This document shows positions 20,738 through 29,438 of a stretch of 54,166 nt of DNA, one piece after another; the first letter of the stretch is position 1; every line of letters starts with the position of its first letter. This DNA comes from a virus, in IMG/VR virus record IMGVR_UViG_3300030380_000295, positions 1-54,166 of that record. The stretch is one strand, 5' to 3'. The translations under genes and the position numbers were made by a program. The notes beneath the pieces were generated by a model that was not told the origin of the DNA, searched no databases, and saw nothing but the letters and a program-made list of their open reading frames with translations.

Positions 20738-22390
20738 ATGGAAGAAAGTAATTGGGACAGACACAAACTACCATGTTCTAAATGTGGTGGAAGTGATCCT
20801 GTATCTACAAACAAAGATGGTTCAGGTTATTGCTTTAGCTGTAACCACCATTACAAAAACTATCAACAAGAAGTAGATGGTAATATCATAGACATGGTTT
20901 CTCACAAAGAACCAAGTACATTTTTAAACTCATACACAGGAGTCTTTGGTGATCTGACAGATCGTAAGATCAGTGAAGCTGTTGCCAAGAAGTACGGTGT
21001 ACGTGTTGTGTATGATAGTCAAGGTAACGTAGCTAAACATATCTATCCATACTACAATAGCAATGAAGTTGTTTCAACTAAGACCAGAACTGTAAGCACA
21101 AAAGGTTTTGTAGTTGACGGTGGCTATGAAGGTACAGGTTTGTTTGGTGAGCAACTCTTTGGTAAAGGTGGTAAGTATCTTACTATTACCGAAGGTGAGT
21201 GTGATGCTATGGCTGTGTATGAAATCTTTGATAAGAAGTGGGCATCAGTATCTGTTAAACGTGGTGCTCAAGGTTCAGTCCGAGATATTAGAGACAGCAT
21301 AGAGTTTGTTGAATCATTTGATAATGTTGTTCTCTGCTTTGATAATGACAAGTACGGTAGAGAAGCAGCACGTAAGATTGCACGTATTATAAAACCGGGC
21401 AAGGCTAAGATAGTTACACTACCTGAGGGATTTAAAGATGCGAATGCTATGCTTGAACAAGGACAGTATGCACAGTTTACTAAAGCATGGTGGGATGCTA
21501 AGACATACACACCATCTGGTATCATGGAACTGTCTAGTGCAAAAGATAAATGGTTGCACCGAGAGCAGAAAGAAAGCATTGCGTATCCTTGGGAAGGACT
21601 CAACAAGAAACTATATGGTATGCGTAAAGGAGAGTTAGTTACGTTGACTGGTGGTACAGGACTTGGTAAGTCAAGCATCACTCGTGAGCTTACTCACTAC
21701 CTGATAAAGAATACCGAAGACAATGTAGGTATCATAGCATTAGAAGAGAACTGGTTGAGAACTGCTGATGGTATAGTATCTATCGAAGCTAATGATCGTT
21801 TGTATTTAGAAGAGAAAAGAAAGAACTATACTGACGAGCAACTGCAAGAGTTGTTTGATAAAGTTATACAGAAAGATAAAGTATTTATACATGCTCATCT
21901 AGGAGCTACAGATATAGACGAAATCTTTTCTAAACTAAGATACATGATTGTTGGTTGTGAATGTGATTGGGTAATCGTGGATCATTTACACATGTTAGTT
22001 AATCAGCTTACGGAGTCAGACGAACGTAGAGGTATTGATTCTTTAATGAATAGATTACGTTCACTAGTTGAAGAGACTGGTGTAGGTATGTTCTTAGTAT
22101 CTCATTTACGTAGAGCATCAGGTGATCGTGGACATGAGCAGGGTATCGAAGTATCTCTATCTCATCTCAAGGGATCTCAAGGTATCTCACAACTATCAGA
22201 CTGTGTGATTGCATTAGAACGTAATCAACAAGCAGAAGATGAAACCGAATCTAATACAACTAAAGTTCGTGTACTTAAATCTAGGTACACAGGTGATACG
22301 GGATTAGCTTGCAGCTTGCTTTATGATGTACAGACTGGTAGAATGAATGAGGTTACTGACGAAGTAACTCTTAATGATTTACCTTTTTAG
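20738..22390 (+). CDS. DNA primase-helicase (T7 gp4-like)
   Basis: The 550-aa bifunctional replication protein has the T7 gp4 order and length. An N-terminal zinc site (CSKCGG ... YCFSCNHH, four cysteines) recognises the priming site. The TOPRIM primase domain shows EGECDAMAVYE and CFDNDKYGREAARKI. The RecA-like helicase has Walker A GGTGLGKSS (about residue 306), Walker B WVIVDHLHML, then FLVSHLRR and the LKGSQGISQLSD block. Start behind GAGGAGGATAA. All key motifs are intact. Confidence 0.96.
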   Translation: MEESNWDRHKLPCSKCGGSDPVSTNKDGSGYCFSCNHHYKNYQQEVDGNIIDMVSHKEPSTFLNSYTGVFGDLTDRKISEAVAKKYGVRVVYDSQGNVAKHIYPYYNSNEVVSTKTRTVSTKGFVVDGGYEGTGLFGEQLFGKGGKYLTITEGECDAMAVYEIFDKKWASVSVKRGAQGSVRDIRDSIEFVESFDNVVLCFDNDKYGREAARKIARIIKPGKAKIVTLPEGFKDANAMLEQGQYAQFTKAWWDAKTYTPSGIMELSSAKDKWLHREQKESIAYPWEGLNKKLYGMRKGELVTLTGGTGLGKSSITRELTHYLIKNTEDNVGIIALEENWLRTADGIVSIEANDRLYLEEKRKNYTDEQLQELFDKVIQKDKVFIHAHLGATDIDEIFSKLRYMIVGCECDWVIVDHLHMLVNQLTESDERRGIDSLMNRLRSLVEETGVGMFLVSHLRRASGDRGHEQGIEVSLSHLKGSQGISQLSDCVIALERNQQAEDETESNTTKVRVLKSRYTGDTGLACSLLYDVQTGRMNEVTDEVTLNDLPF

Positions 22391-22398
22391 GAGATAGT

Positions 22399-24132
22399 AT
22401 GAAAGAAATTGTATTTGATATAGAAGCTAACGGTTTAAAGCCTGATAAGATTTGGTGTATTGTAGCCAAGCCTTTAGGTGAGGCTGTAGTTTCATTTGGT
22501 CCGGATAAGATCAAAGAAGGTATAGATTATTTAAAATCTGCTGACTCACTAATTGGTCATAACATTTTAGGCTTTGACTTACCTGTTATCAAAAAGTTAT
22601 ATGGAGTAGATTTTACCAAACATAAAATTAAAGATACGTTAGTTATGTCTCGCTTGTTTAATCCAGTACGTGAGAATGGACATAGTTTAAAAACGTGGGG
22701 ATACATTATAGGTTTTCCTAAAGATGAACAGCCCGAAGATTGGGATTGTTTTTCTAAAGACATGCTTACGTATTGTCAAAAGGATGTAGTTTTAAATGAG
22801 AAAGTTTACTTACGTTTACTAAAAGAAGGTGAGAACTTTGATGAAGAGTCAGTCAATTTAGAGCATGGAGTTGCTACCGTTCTAAAAGATCAAGAAGATA
22901 TTGGATTTGAATTTAATCAAGAATATGCAATGATGCTTGTTGCTCAACTCAAAGAACGTATGTTTCAAGTTGAGAAAGAAGTACAACAGGTCTTTAAACC
23001 TAAGATGGTTGATATAAAACAAGTCGTACCCAAACGAAAGAAAGATGGTACATTATCTAAATCAGGATTAACAGTTGAAGAATATGACAGACTGATAGCA
23101 TCTGGAGATTACTTACCTTTTATGAGACAGAAGTTACAACCTTTTAACTTAGGTTCTCGTAAACAGATAGGGGAATATCTCACAGACTTTGGATGGAAAC
23201 CTAATAGGTTTACTCCTACAGGTCAGCCTATCGTAGATGAATCTTCGTTAGCTAAAGTTAAAAAGATTCCGGAAGCTCGTTTAATAGCAGAGTTTCTTTT
23301 GCTACAAAAACGTATAGCTCAAATTGATTCATGGATATTATCGGTTCAAGAAGACAACAGAGTACATGGGTTTGTAATACCTAATGGTACAATAACTGGT
23401 CGTATGTCGCATCGTGCTCCTAATGTTGCACAAGTTCCCAGTGTAGTTAGTGAGTATGGAAAAGAATGTAGATCATGTTGGACTGTACGTGAAGGTTACA
23501 AATTAGTAGGTATAGATGCAAGTGGTTTAGAATTAAGAATGCTTGCACATTATATGGATGATAAGGAATACACAAATGAGGTTACAGAAGGAGACATACA
23601 CACAGCTAATCAAAAAGCTGCAGGACTTAAATCAAGAGATCAGGCAAAGACATTCATCTATGCATTTATATACGGAGCAGGAGATGCAAAAATTGGGTCA
23701 GTGGTTGGAGGAGGTAAAAAGCTTGGAGCAGAACTTAAGCAACGCTTCCTCGATAATAACCCATCACTTAAAGTTCTTAGAGAAAGAGTATCTAGAGCAG
23801 CTAAACGAGGATACCTCAAAGGATTAGATGGTCGTAAGATATTTATTCGTAATGAGCATGCAGCACTAAACAGTTTACTACAAGGTGGTGGTGCAATTGT
23901 TATGAAACGAGCTTTACTTATGTTAAATAATTTGATACAGTTACAGTCTTTAGATGCTAGATTTGTTGCGAACATCCATGATGAATGGCAGATGGAAGTA
24001 CGAGAAGATATCACCGACTTTGTAGGTGAGTTAGCTGTACGTTGTATAGAAGATGCAGGTAAGTATTACAATTTACGTTGTCCACTTACTGGTGAATATA
24101 AAATAGGAGATAACTGGAGTGAAACCCATTAA
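22399..24132 (+). CDS. polA: DNA polymerase, family A (T7-like) with proofreading
   Basis: The 577-aa enzyme has a 3'-5' exonuclease (FDIEANGL, LIGHNILGFDLP, YCQKDVV) and a polymerase with motif A GIDASGLELRMLAHY, motif B RDQAKTFIYAFIYGAG and motif C IHDEWQ. The tyrosine in IYAFIYG matches T7 Tyr526 (E. coli Phe762 position), a state often linked with lytic phages. T7 polymerase is 704 residues. The thumb region between residues about 195 and 255 is short, so a thioredoxin-binding loop would be reduced. No fused DnaJ zinc domain is present, unlike that reported for phage HMO-2011. Confidence 0.96.
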   Translation: MKEIVFDIEANGLKPDKIWCIVAKPLGEAVVSFGPDKIKEGIDYLKSADSLIGHNILGFDLPVIKKLYGVDFTKHKIKDTLVMSRLFNPVRENGHSLKTWGYIIGFPKDEQPEDWDCFSKDMLTYCQKDVVLNEKVYLRLLKEGENFDEESVNLEHGVATVLKDQEDIGFEFNQEYAMMLVAQLKERMFQVEKEVQQVFKPKMVDIKQVVPKRKKDGTLSKSGLTVEEYDRLIASGDYLPFMRQKLQPFNLGSRKQIGEYLTDFGWKPNRFTPTGQPIVDESSLAKVKKIPEARLIAEFLLLQKRIAQIDSWILSVQEDNRVHGFVIPNGTITGRMSHRAPNVAQVPSVVSEYGKECRSCWTVREGYKLVGIDASGLELRMLAHYMDDKEYTNEVTEGDIHTANQKAAGLKSRDQAKTFIYAFIYGAGDAKIGSVVGGGKKLGAELKQRFLDNNPSLKVLRERVSRAAKRGYLKGLDGRKIFIRNEHAALNSLLQGGGAIVMKRALLMLNNLIQLQSLDARFVANIHDEWQMEVREDITDFVGELAVRCIEDAGKYYNLRCPLTGEYKIGDNWSETH

Positions 24133-24433
24133 AGATTCAAGTAGAAAAGGAGACTTTGCAGAGTATTACGCAGTCACATGGTTGTGGGATAATGGCTATG
24201 AAGTCTTTCAAAACTCAGGATGTACTGGTCCTGTTGATATGATTGCGTTAGATAAAAAAGGTAAAACAGTTTTGATTGATGTGAAAACATTACAGCCTGA
24301 CTACAGAAATAAAACAGGCAACAGAGTTATGTTTAAAACAGGAAGAACAAAACTTCAAGAAAAATTAGACGTACAGTTTTTACTTTTTAATCCTGATACA
24401 AGAGAACTTAAATTTGCAGAGCATAAAAAATGA
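24119..24433 (+). CDS. PDDEXK-type endonuclease, 104 aa (GTG start)
   Basis: GTG at 24119 overlaps polymerase by 14 bases; AGGAGATAAC lies upstream. The small nuclease fold is visible: GDFAEYYAVTWLWDNGYEVF with the helix Glu, GPVDMIALDKKGKTVLIDVK with Asp and the D-x-K dyad. That matches Holliday-junction resolvase-like or VRR-type nucleases. It takes the place of the T7 gp3 endonuclease between polymerase and exonuclease, so resolving recombination branches before packaging is likely. Confidence 0.82.
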   Translation: MKPIKDSSRKGDFAEYYAVTWLWDNGYEVFQNSGCTGPVDMIALDKKGKTVLIDVKTLQPDYRNKTGNRVMFKTGRTKLQEKLDVQFLLFNPDTRELKFAEHKK

Positions 24434-25296
24434 AAAAGAAATTAGTTAATATCGTACCTGATATATATAAAGCTATTGCTCCCTTAACAAAAGGAGAAGG
24501 CTTAGATATTTCAGAAGAAATGATTGATTCATTTGGTGAAGATATGAAAGCAGCTATGCGAGATTGGGTTAAGAAACAACCTAAGACTAAAGATTCTTTG
24601 CGTATGTCTAACATAGGTAAGCCTGCTAGACAGCTTTGGTATAACAAGCATTCTAAAATCAAAGCTAAAGATTTACAGGCTACGTTAATGATTAAGTTTT
24701 TATATGGACATATTCTAGAAGCTCTTGTAGTCTTTCTTGTTAAGTTATCTGGACATAAGATTACCGATCAACAGAAAGAAGTAAACGTAAATGGTATTAA
24801 AGGACACATGGATTGTAAAATAGATGGAGAGGTAGTAGATATTAAATCTACATCAGGTTTTGCTTTTAATAAATTTAAGAATGGAACTCTACCTGAGAAT
24901 GATAGCTTCGGATACATGGCACAGCTTGCCGGATACGAAGAGGCAGAAGGTACAGATCAAGGAGGTTTTCTAGCCATCAATAAAGAAACAGGAGAACTTT
25001 GGTTCTTTCGACCGGATGAGCTTGACAAACCTGATATAAAGTCTAAAATTAAAAGGTTAAAGGCAACTCTAAAAAAGCCTGAACCTCCTGAGTTATGTTA
25101 TCAACCGATAGCAGATGGTGCTCAGGGCAACTTCAAACTTCCGAGAGAATGTACATGGTGTCCTCATAAAATAGAATGCCACTCGGAGTCTAATCACGGA
25201 CAAGGACTTCGTATTTTTGATTATGCGAGAGGTCCTGTTTTTTTCACAGATATAGTCACTGAACCTAGAGTTCGGGAGATAACCCATGAATGGTAA
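24430..25296 (+). CDS. PDDEXK exonuclease (Cas4/RecB-like)
   Basis: The 288-aa protein shows GIKGHMDCKIDGEVVDIKST (Asp and D-I-K of a PD-(D/E)XK site), a following helix with FGYMAQLAGYEEA and a C-terminal cysteine group CTWCPHKIEC that recalls Cas4-like nucleases, which can hold an Fe-S cluster. Only three of the cysteines are in this block, with one more upstream (LCYQP). It probably replaces T7 gp6 exonuclease in recombination and host DNA degradation. It overlaps both neighbours. Confidence 0.82.
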   Translation: MKKKLVNIVPDIYKAIAPLTKGEGLDISEEMIDSFGEDMKAAMRDWVKKQPKTKDSLRMSNIGKPARQLWYNKHSKIKAKDLQATLMIKFLYGHILEALVVFLVKLSGHKITDQQKEVNVNGIKGHMDCKIDGEVVDIKSTSGFAFNKFKNGTLPENDSFGYMAQLAGYEEAEGTDQGGFLAINKETGELWFFRPDELDKPDIKSKIKRLKATLKKPEPPELCYQPIADGAQGNFKLPRECTWCPHKIECHSESNHGQGLRIFDYARGPVFFTDIVTEPRVREITHEW

Positions 25297-25537
25297 AAAA
25301 AGTAAATTAATACGTAGACAAGCAGAAAAACTTCAGGTACAATGGATCAATAGTTTGTTGACAGAGGATGCAGATAAAGTAACTCCACAAACTTTAGATC
25401 AAGCATTACCTGATCAAGAATATTATTATAAAGGATACACAATTCATCATTCGTTTATGAATCATAAGTGGGTTGAAAAGAAATTAAAAAAGAATTTTGA
25501 TTTAACACTAGATGAGTTATTAACTAGTCATGCCTGA
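25286..25537 (+). CDS. Hypothetical protein, 83 aa
   Basis: Begins MNGKKSKLIRRQAEKLQVQW, overlapping the exonuclease end by 11 bases. Basic N-terminus, YYYKGYTIHHSFMNHKW in the middle. It lies in the nucleotide and recombination gene block. No family recognised. Confidence 0.68.
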   Translation: MNGKKSKLIRRQAEKLQVQWINSLLTEDADKVTPQTLDQALPDQEYYYKGYTIHHSFMNHKWVEKKLKKNFDLTLDELLTSHA

Positions 25538-25715
25538 AGTTCATCTAGATGATTTAAAATTAGAGGACTTACTATTTATAGTAGGTGGTTCAATCTTTCA
25601 AGGGAGTACTGCTGACGATATAGAGTTAGAAGTATTATTAAAACTTGAAGAGCTACTTAATAGTAAACTTGATGAAAGATTAAATGGCATCCCTGAAGAT
25701 GCTGTCATACACTAA
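25530..25715 (+). CDS. Acidic hypothetical protein, 61 aa
   Basis: Begins MPEVHLDDLKLEDLLFIVGG, acidic and leucine-rich, likely helical. It overlaps the previous gene by eight bases. Function unknown. Confidence 0.6.
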   Translation: MPEVHLDDLKLEDLLFIVGGSIFQGSTADDIELEVLLKLEELLNSKLDERLNGIPEDAVIH

Positions 25716-25724
25716 GGAGATAGG

Positions 25725-25997
25725 ATGGAATATAAATTTGATGAGAACATAAACTTGAAAACAGTACATCAGTATATCGATAGTACCTACACTCAACACT
25801 ATGCTCATTCTAAATATCAGGCAACCGATATGATTATAGATGCAGGACATGGTGAGGGTTTTTGTATAGGAAATATTATGAAATATTCTATGCGATATGG
25901 GAAGAAGAATGGTAAGTCAAATAAAGATTTACTTAAGATTATACACTACGCATTGATAGCTTTGTACTTAAATCAGGATGAAAACAAAAATGATTAA
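25725..25997 (+). CDS. DUF3310-like protein, 90 aa
   Basis: Contains HYAHSKYQATDMIIDAGHGE, then FCIGNIMKYSMRYGKKNGKS and a final DLLKIIHYALIALYL. The order His-Tyr, Ile-Asp, G-N-x-x-K-Y, GKK, and a C-terminal leucine helix is that of DUF3310 phage proteins, which often sit beside nucleotide metabolism genes. It precedes NrdA and overlaps it. Ribosome binding site AAGGAGATAGG. Confidence 0.72.
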   Translation: MEYKFDENINLKTVHQYIDSTYTQHYAHSKYQATDMIIDAGHGEGFCIGNIMKYSMRYGKKNGKSNKDLLKIIHYALIALYLNQDENKND

Positions 25998-27867
25998 AGA
26001 ATATTTAGGAATACAAATAGATTACAGTAAAGATAAAAAACTAGATAAGTTTAGTATTGATACTTTGTCCGATAGATACTATTGGGAAAATGAGAAGAGT
26101 CCACAAGAAGCTTTTGCAAGAGCTGCAGTTTTTGGAGCTACATACAAAGGACAAATAAATTTTAGTTTAGCACAGAGGTTATATAATTATGCATCCGATC
26201 ATTGGTTTATGTTTAGCACTCCTATACTTAGTAACGGGGGAACAACTCGTGGCTTACCTATTAGCTGCTTTCTCAATTACGTACCTGATTCGAGGGTTGG
26301 TCTTTCTGATCACTATGATGAAAACATATGGCTCGCAAGTTCAGGTGGAGGTATCGGTGGATATTGGGGAGATGTTAGGAGTGATGGTGTGTCAACTGGC
26401 AACGGTTCTCGTTCTACTGGATCAATCCCGTTTATGCATGTTGTAGACTCTCAGATGTTAGCCTTCAATCAAGGCACTACAAGACGAGGAAGTTATGCTG
26501 CATACTCTGACATATCTCATCCGGAGATTGAAGAATTTATTAACATGCGTAAGTCTTCTGGTGGAGATATTAATAGAAAGAATCTTAACTTACACAACGC
26601 AGTCAACATAACTAATGAGTTCTTAGAAGCTGTTAAGACTGACGATGAATGGAGATTGATAGACCCTAAGACTAATGAACCTACTAAAGTTATTAGTGCT
26701 AGAGAATTATGGATGCGTTTACTTGAGACTAGAGCAGAGACTGGTGAGCCTTATTTAATTAATATAGATACATGTAATGAAGCATTACCGGCAAAACAAA
26801 AAGAGTTAGGTTTAAAAATTAATCAAAGTAACTTATGCTCTGAGATTACTTTAGCAACAAACGATGAACGTACTGCTGTTTGTTGTTTGTCTAGTGTTAA
26901 TTTAGAATATTATGATACATGGAAAGATGATGAAAAGTTTATAAAAGATTTAGTAACAATGCTTGACAATGTTCTTGAGCATTTTATTGGAGAGATAGTA
27001 CACACAGAAAAATTAGGTGGTTACACTGCAAATTATAAGAGGTTTAAAAGTTATGTTAAAGAAGGTAAAAAAGGTTTGGTTAAAGCTGCGTACTCAGCAT
27101 ACAGAGAACGATCAATTGGATTGGGTGCAATGGGATTCCACTCATACCTCCAAAGTAAAGGGCTATCTTTTAATGGTCTTCAACAGACTGGGATTAACAA
27201 CACCATATTTTCTACTATTAAATCCAAGGCTTCGGAAGCTACTACTCTACTTGCTGAAATGCGTGGTGAAGCTCCTGATGTACATGGTAGCAATAAGCGT
27301 AACGCTCATCTTTTGGCTATTGCTCCTAATGCCAGTAGTAGCATTATATGTGGTGGTACTTCCCCTAGTATTGAACCATATCGTGCTAACGTATATACGC
27401 ACAAAACTTTATCAGGTAACTACAAAGTTAAAAATAAATTTCTAGAAAAACTTCTTAAACAGAAAGGACTTCTTGCAGATGAAAGAGAAAAGGTATGGAA
27501 AGATATTTCAAATGAAAGAGGTTCTATACAAAATATTAAAATATTTAATAAAGAAGAAAAAGAAATATTTAAAACAGCAGATGAAATAAATCAATTACAT
27601 TTAGTAGAACACGCAAAGATTAGACAAGAATATATTTGTCAAAGTCAAAGTGTTAATCTTTTCTTTGTGCCACCGAAGGCTACAGAATCTCAAAAAGTAC
27701 ATGATGAATTTTTACAATACTTAAATGATGTTCATTGGTATGCTATGCATAATTTAAAATCATTGTACTATTTAAGATCAGATGCTGCTAAGTCTGCAGA
27801 AAATGTAAACGTAAGAATACCTAGAATTAATTTAGAAGACACAGAATGTATAAGCTGTGAAGGATAA
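25978..27867 (+). CDS. nrdA: Class I ribonucleotide reductase, large subunit
   Basis: The 629-aa protein reduces ribonucleoside diphosphates. It shows the active-site pair PISCFL and CCLSSVNL, the thiyl-radical site QSNLCSEI with conserved Asn, Cys and Glu, and a C-terminal redox tail CISC. It is shorter than E. coli NrdA (761 residues) and begins directly in the catalytic barrel, so the N-terminal ATP-cone that mediates dATP inhibition is absent. ATG at 25990 is an alternative start. With NrdB it feeds replication of this AT-rich genome. Confidence 0.95.
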   Translation: MKTKMIKEYLGIQIDYSKDKKLDKFSIDTLSDRYYWENEKSPQEAFARAAVFGATYKGQINFSLAQRLYNYASDHWFMFSTPILSNGGTTRGLPISCFLNYVPDSRVGLSDHYDENIWLASSGGGIGGYWGDVRSDGVSTGNGSRSTGSIPFMHVVDSQMLAFNQGTTRRGSYAAYSDISHPEIEEFINMRKSSGGDINRKNLNLHNAVNITNEFLEAVKTDDEWRLIDPKTNEPTKVISARELWMRLLETRAETGEPYLINIDTCNEALPAKQKELGLKINQSNLCSEITLATNDERTAVCCLSSVNLEYYDTWKDDEKFIKDLVTMLDNVLEHFIGEIVHTEKLGGYTANYKRFKSYVKEGKKGLVKAAYSAYRERSIGLGAMGFHSYLQSKGLSFNGLQQTGINNTIFSTIKSKASEATTLLAEMRGEAPDVHGSNKRNAHLLAIAPNASSSIICGGTSPSIEPYRANVYTHKTLSGNYKVKNKFLEKLLKQKGLLADEREKVWKDISNERGSIQNIKIFNKEEKEIFKTADEINQLHLVEHAKIRQEYICQSQSVNLFFVPPKATESQKVHDEFLQYLNDVHWYAMHNLKSLYYLRSDAAKSAENVNVRIPRINLEDTECISCEG

Positions 27868-27870
27868 GAT

Positions 27871-28092
27871 ATGACAGAAGAAAAATTTGACAGAATGTAT
27901 GAGAGTAGATTTGATGCTCTCCAAAAGAAATATGAAGCTGAGATAGCTATAGCTAGAACAGAATTAGATACTTACTTTCAATTAAGTGTGGGAGTAGCAG
28001 AGCATCCCCACGTTATTGAATCAATGGATGTACTTTTTGATCAGTTAGCTAACGCTCAAGAAAAATTAGACTTACTAATTAAGGAGTTTTAA
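27871..28092 (+). CDS. Helical hypothetical protein, 73 aa
   Basis: Begins MTEEKFDRMYESRFDALQKK and is almost wholly helical, with heptads suggesting a coiled coil. It lies three bases after NrdA and overlaps the next small gene by one base, inside the nrd operon. Function unknown. Confidence 0.65.
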   Translation: MTEEKFDRMYESRFDALQKKYEAEIAIARTELDTYFQLSVGVAEHPHVIESMDVLFDQLANAQEKLDLLIKEF

Positions 28093-28250
28093 TGGAAGAT
28101 TCATTTAGTCAGTTTTGTAGGAGGATGTGGTTAGACCATTGTGATGATAATAAAACACCACATTCTGTAACATACACAGAAGCAGAATATAAAAAAGAAT
28201 TTAACAAATGGCTACTGAAAAAGTATGCCGAAGAACAGGAAAAAACATGA
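28092..28250 (+). CDS. Small protein preceding NrdB, 52 aa
   Basis: ATG 28092 (TAATG overlap) to TGA 28250. The product MEDSFSQFCRRMWLDHCDDN... ends KWLLKKYAEEQEKT. It has aromatic and cysteine residues and no known domain. It ends in an ATGA overlap with the chosen NrdB start, which supports both assignments. Confidence 0.65.
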   Translation: MEDSFSQFCRRMWLDHCDDNKTPHSVTYTEAEYKKEFNKWLLKKYAEEQEKT

Positions 28251-29233
28251 GCTTATTAGGAACACAAAATTATTTTAAACCATTCGAGCATCCTTGGATG
28301 TTTGACTATTGGGATTTACAGCAACAGATGCATTGGATACCTAATGATGTACCTCTCAACACTGATGTAAAGGATTGGAACAATCATCTTACAGATGAAG
28401 AACGTAATTTAGTTAAACAAATATTTAGATTATTTACACAGTCAGATGTAGATGTAGGTGCAGCTTATATTCATAAGTATATGAAATTGTTCAGAAAACC
28501 AGAGGCACAATTAATGATGTCAGCATTTGCTAACATGGAAGGAATACATCAGGTTGCTTACAGTCAGCTACTAGAAACAATTGGTATGTCAGATAAAGAG
28601 TACAAAGCTTTTGCTGAATACGAAGAGATGGCTAACAAACATGAATATCTTTTAGACTTTAAACCTACAAGAAACAATAAACCAGAAATTGCAAAAGCGT
28701 TAGCAGTATACTCTGCATTCACCGAAGGACTACAGTTGTTTAGTAGCTTTGCAATCTTGTTAAACTTTCCTAGATATGGTAAGATGAAAGGTATGGGTCA
28801 GATTGTTACATACTCTATACGTGACGAGTCTCTACATGTTGAAGCTATGACTAAATTATTTAGAGAGTTTATAAAAGAAAATCCTGAGTTGTGGACTGAC
28901 GATCTGAAGAAAGAACTATATGATATCTGTAGAAAAATGGTAGAGCTAGAAGATAAATTTTTAGATTTAGTATTTGAGATGGGTAATCTTGAAGGACTTA
29001 CTAAAGATGAAATGTATGCATACAACAGATACATAGCTGATAGAAGATTATTACAGTTGGGATTAAAACCAAACTTTAAACAAAAAGACAATCCTTTGGA
29101 GTGGATTGACGAAGTAATAGGTGTTGAACATCAAAACTTTTTTGAAGGTAAAGCAACATCCTATATGAAAGCAGGGCTAAGAGGAAATCATGGAAGTTTA
29201 ACTTTTACGGAATTGCAAAATGAAAAAGAATGA
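28247..29233 (+). CDS. nrdB: Class I ribonucleotide reductase, small subunit
   Basis: I start it at ATG 28247 (MSLLGTQNYFKPFEHPWMFD), coupled by ATGA. An in-frame ATG at 28208 lies inside the previous gene. The 328-aa protein has the dimetal site: SDVDVGAAY, MEGIHQVAYSQLL (Glu, His and the candidate radical Tyr in E-x-x-H-x-x-x-Y), AFTEGLQLF and RDESLHVEAM. It ends in an acidic tail that would dock into NrdA. All ligands are intact. Confidence 0.95.
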   Translation: MSLLGTQNYFKPFEHPWMFDYWDLQQQMHWIPNDVPLNTDVKDWNNHLTDEERNLVKQIFRLFTQSDVDVGAAYIHKYMKLFRKPEAQLMMSAFANMEGIHQVAYSQLLETIGMSDKEYKAFAEYEEMANKHEYLLDFKPTRNNKPEIAKALAVYSAFTEGLQLFSSFAILLNFPRYGKMKGMGQIVTYSIRDESLHVEAMTKLFREFIKENPELWTDDLKKELYDICRKMVELEDKFLDLVFEMGNLEGLTKDEMYAYNRYIADRRLLQLGLKPNFKQKDNPLEWIDEVIGVEHQNFFEGKATSYMKAGLRGNHGSLTFTELQNEKE

Positions 29234-29438
29234 AGCCACATTAATTAGTTATAAATTAGTAATGGATCAAAAAGGAAAAGTGTATAGTGAACGTAGCATT
29301 AGTGATATAGATCAACTCGAAGAAAGATTTAATCCTATTTTATTTAATACTTTAAAGACTACACTGCGAAGAGCATCCTCTGAACTAGATACTATTCATA
29401 ATAAAATTGAAGCAGATTTAAATTGTAGAATTCAATAA
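29220..29438 (+). CDS. Last rightward gene, 72 aa hypothetical
   Basis: Begins MKKNEATLISYKLVMDQKGK, overlapping NrdB by 14 bases. It overlaps the cyclase gene tail to tail by 21 bases. I see no terminator between the converging arms. Function unknown. Confidence 0.6.
   Translation: MKKNEATLISYKLVMDQKGKVYSERSISDIDQLEERFNPILFNTLKTTLRRASSELDTIHNKIEADLNCRIQ

Noticed and set aside
20464-20814. Minus-strand frame rich in serine opposite the SSB-adjacent gene
   Set aside because: It mirrors the acidic tail codons (GAA/GAT read as TTC/ATC) and crosses a gene boundary and hairpin; no support as a gene.
20738-24132. Single-subunit phage RNA polymerase, as in Autographiviridae
   Set aside because: No gene in the rightward arm has RNA polymerase motifs; the family A enzyme is clearly the DNA polymerase with exonuclease. 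Transcription by host polymerase is implied.
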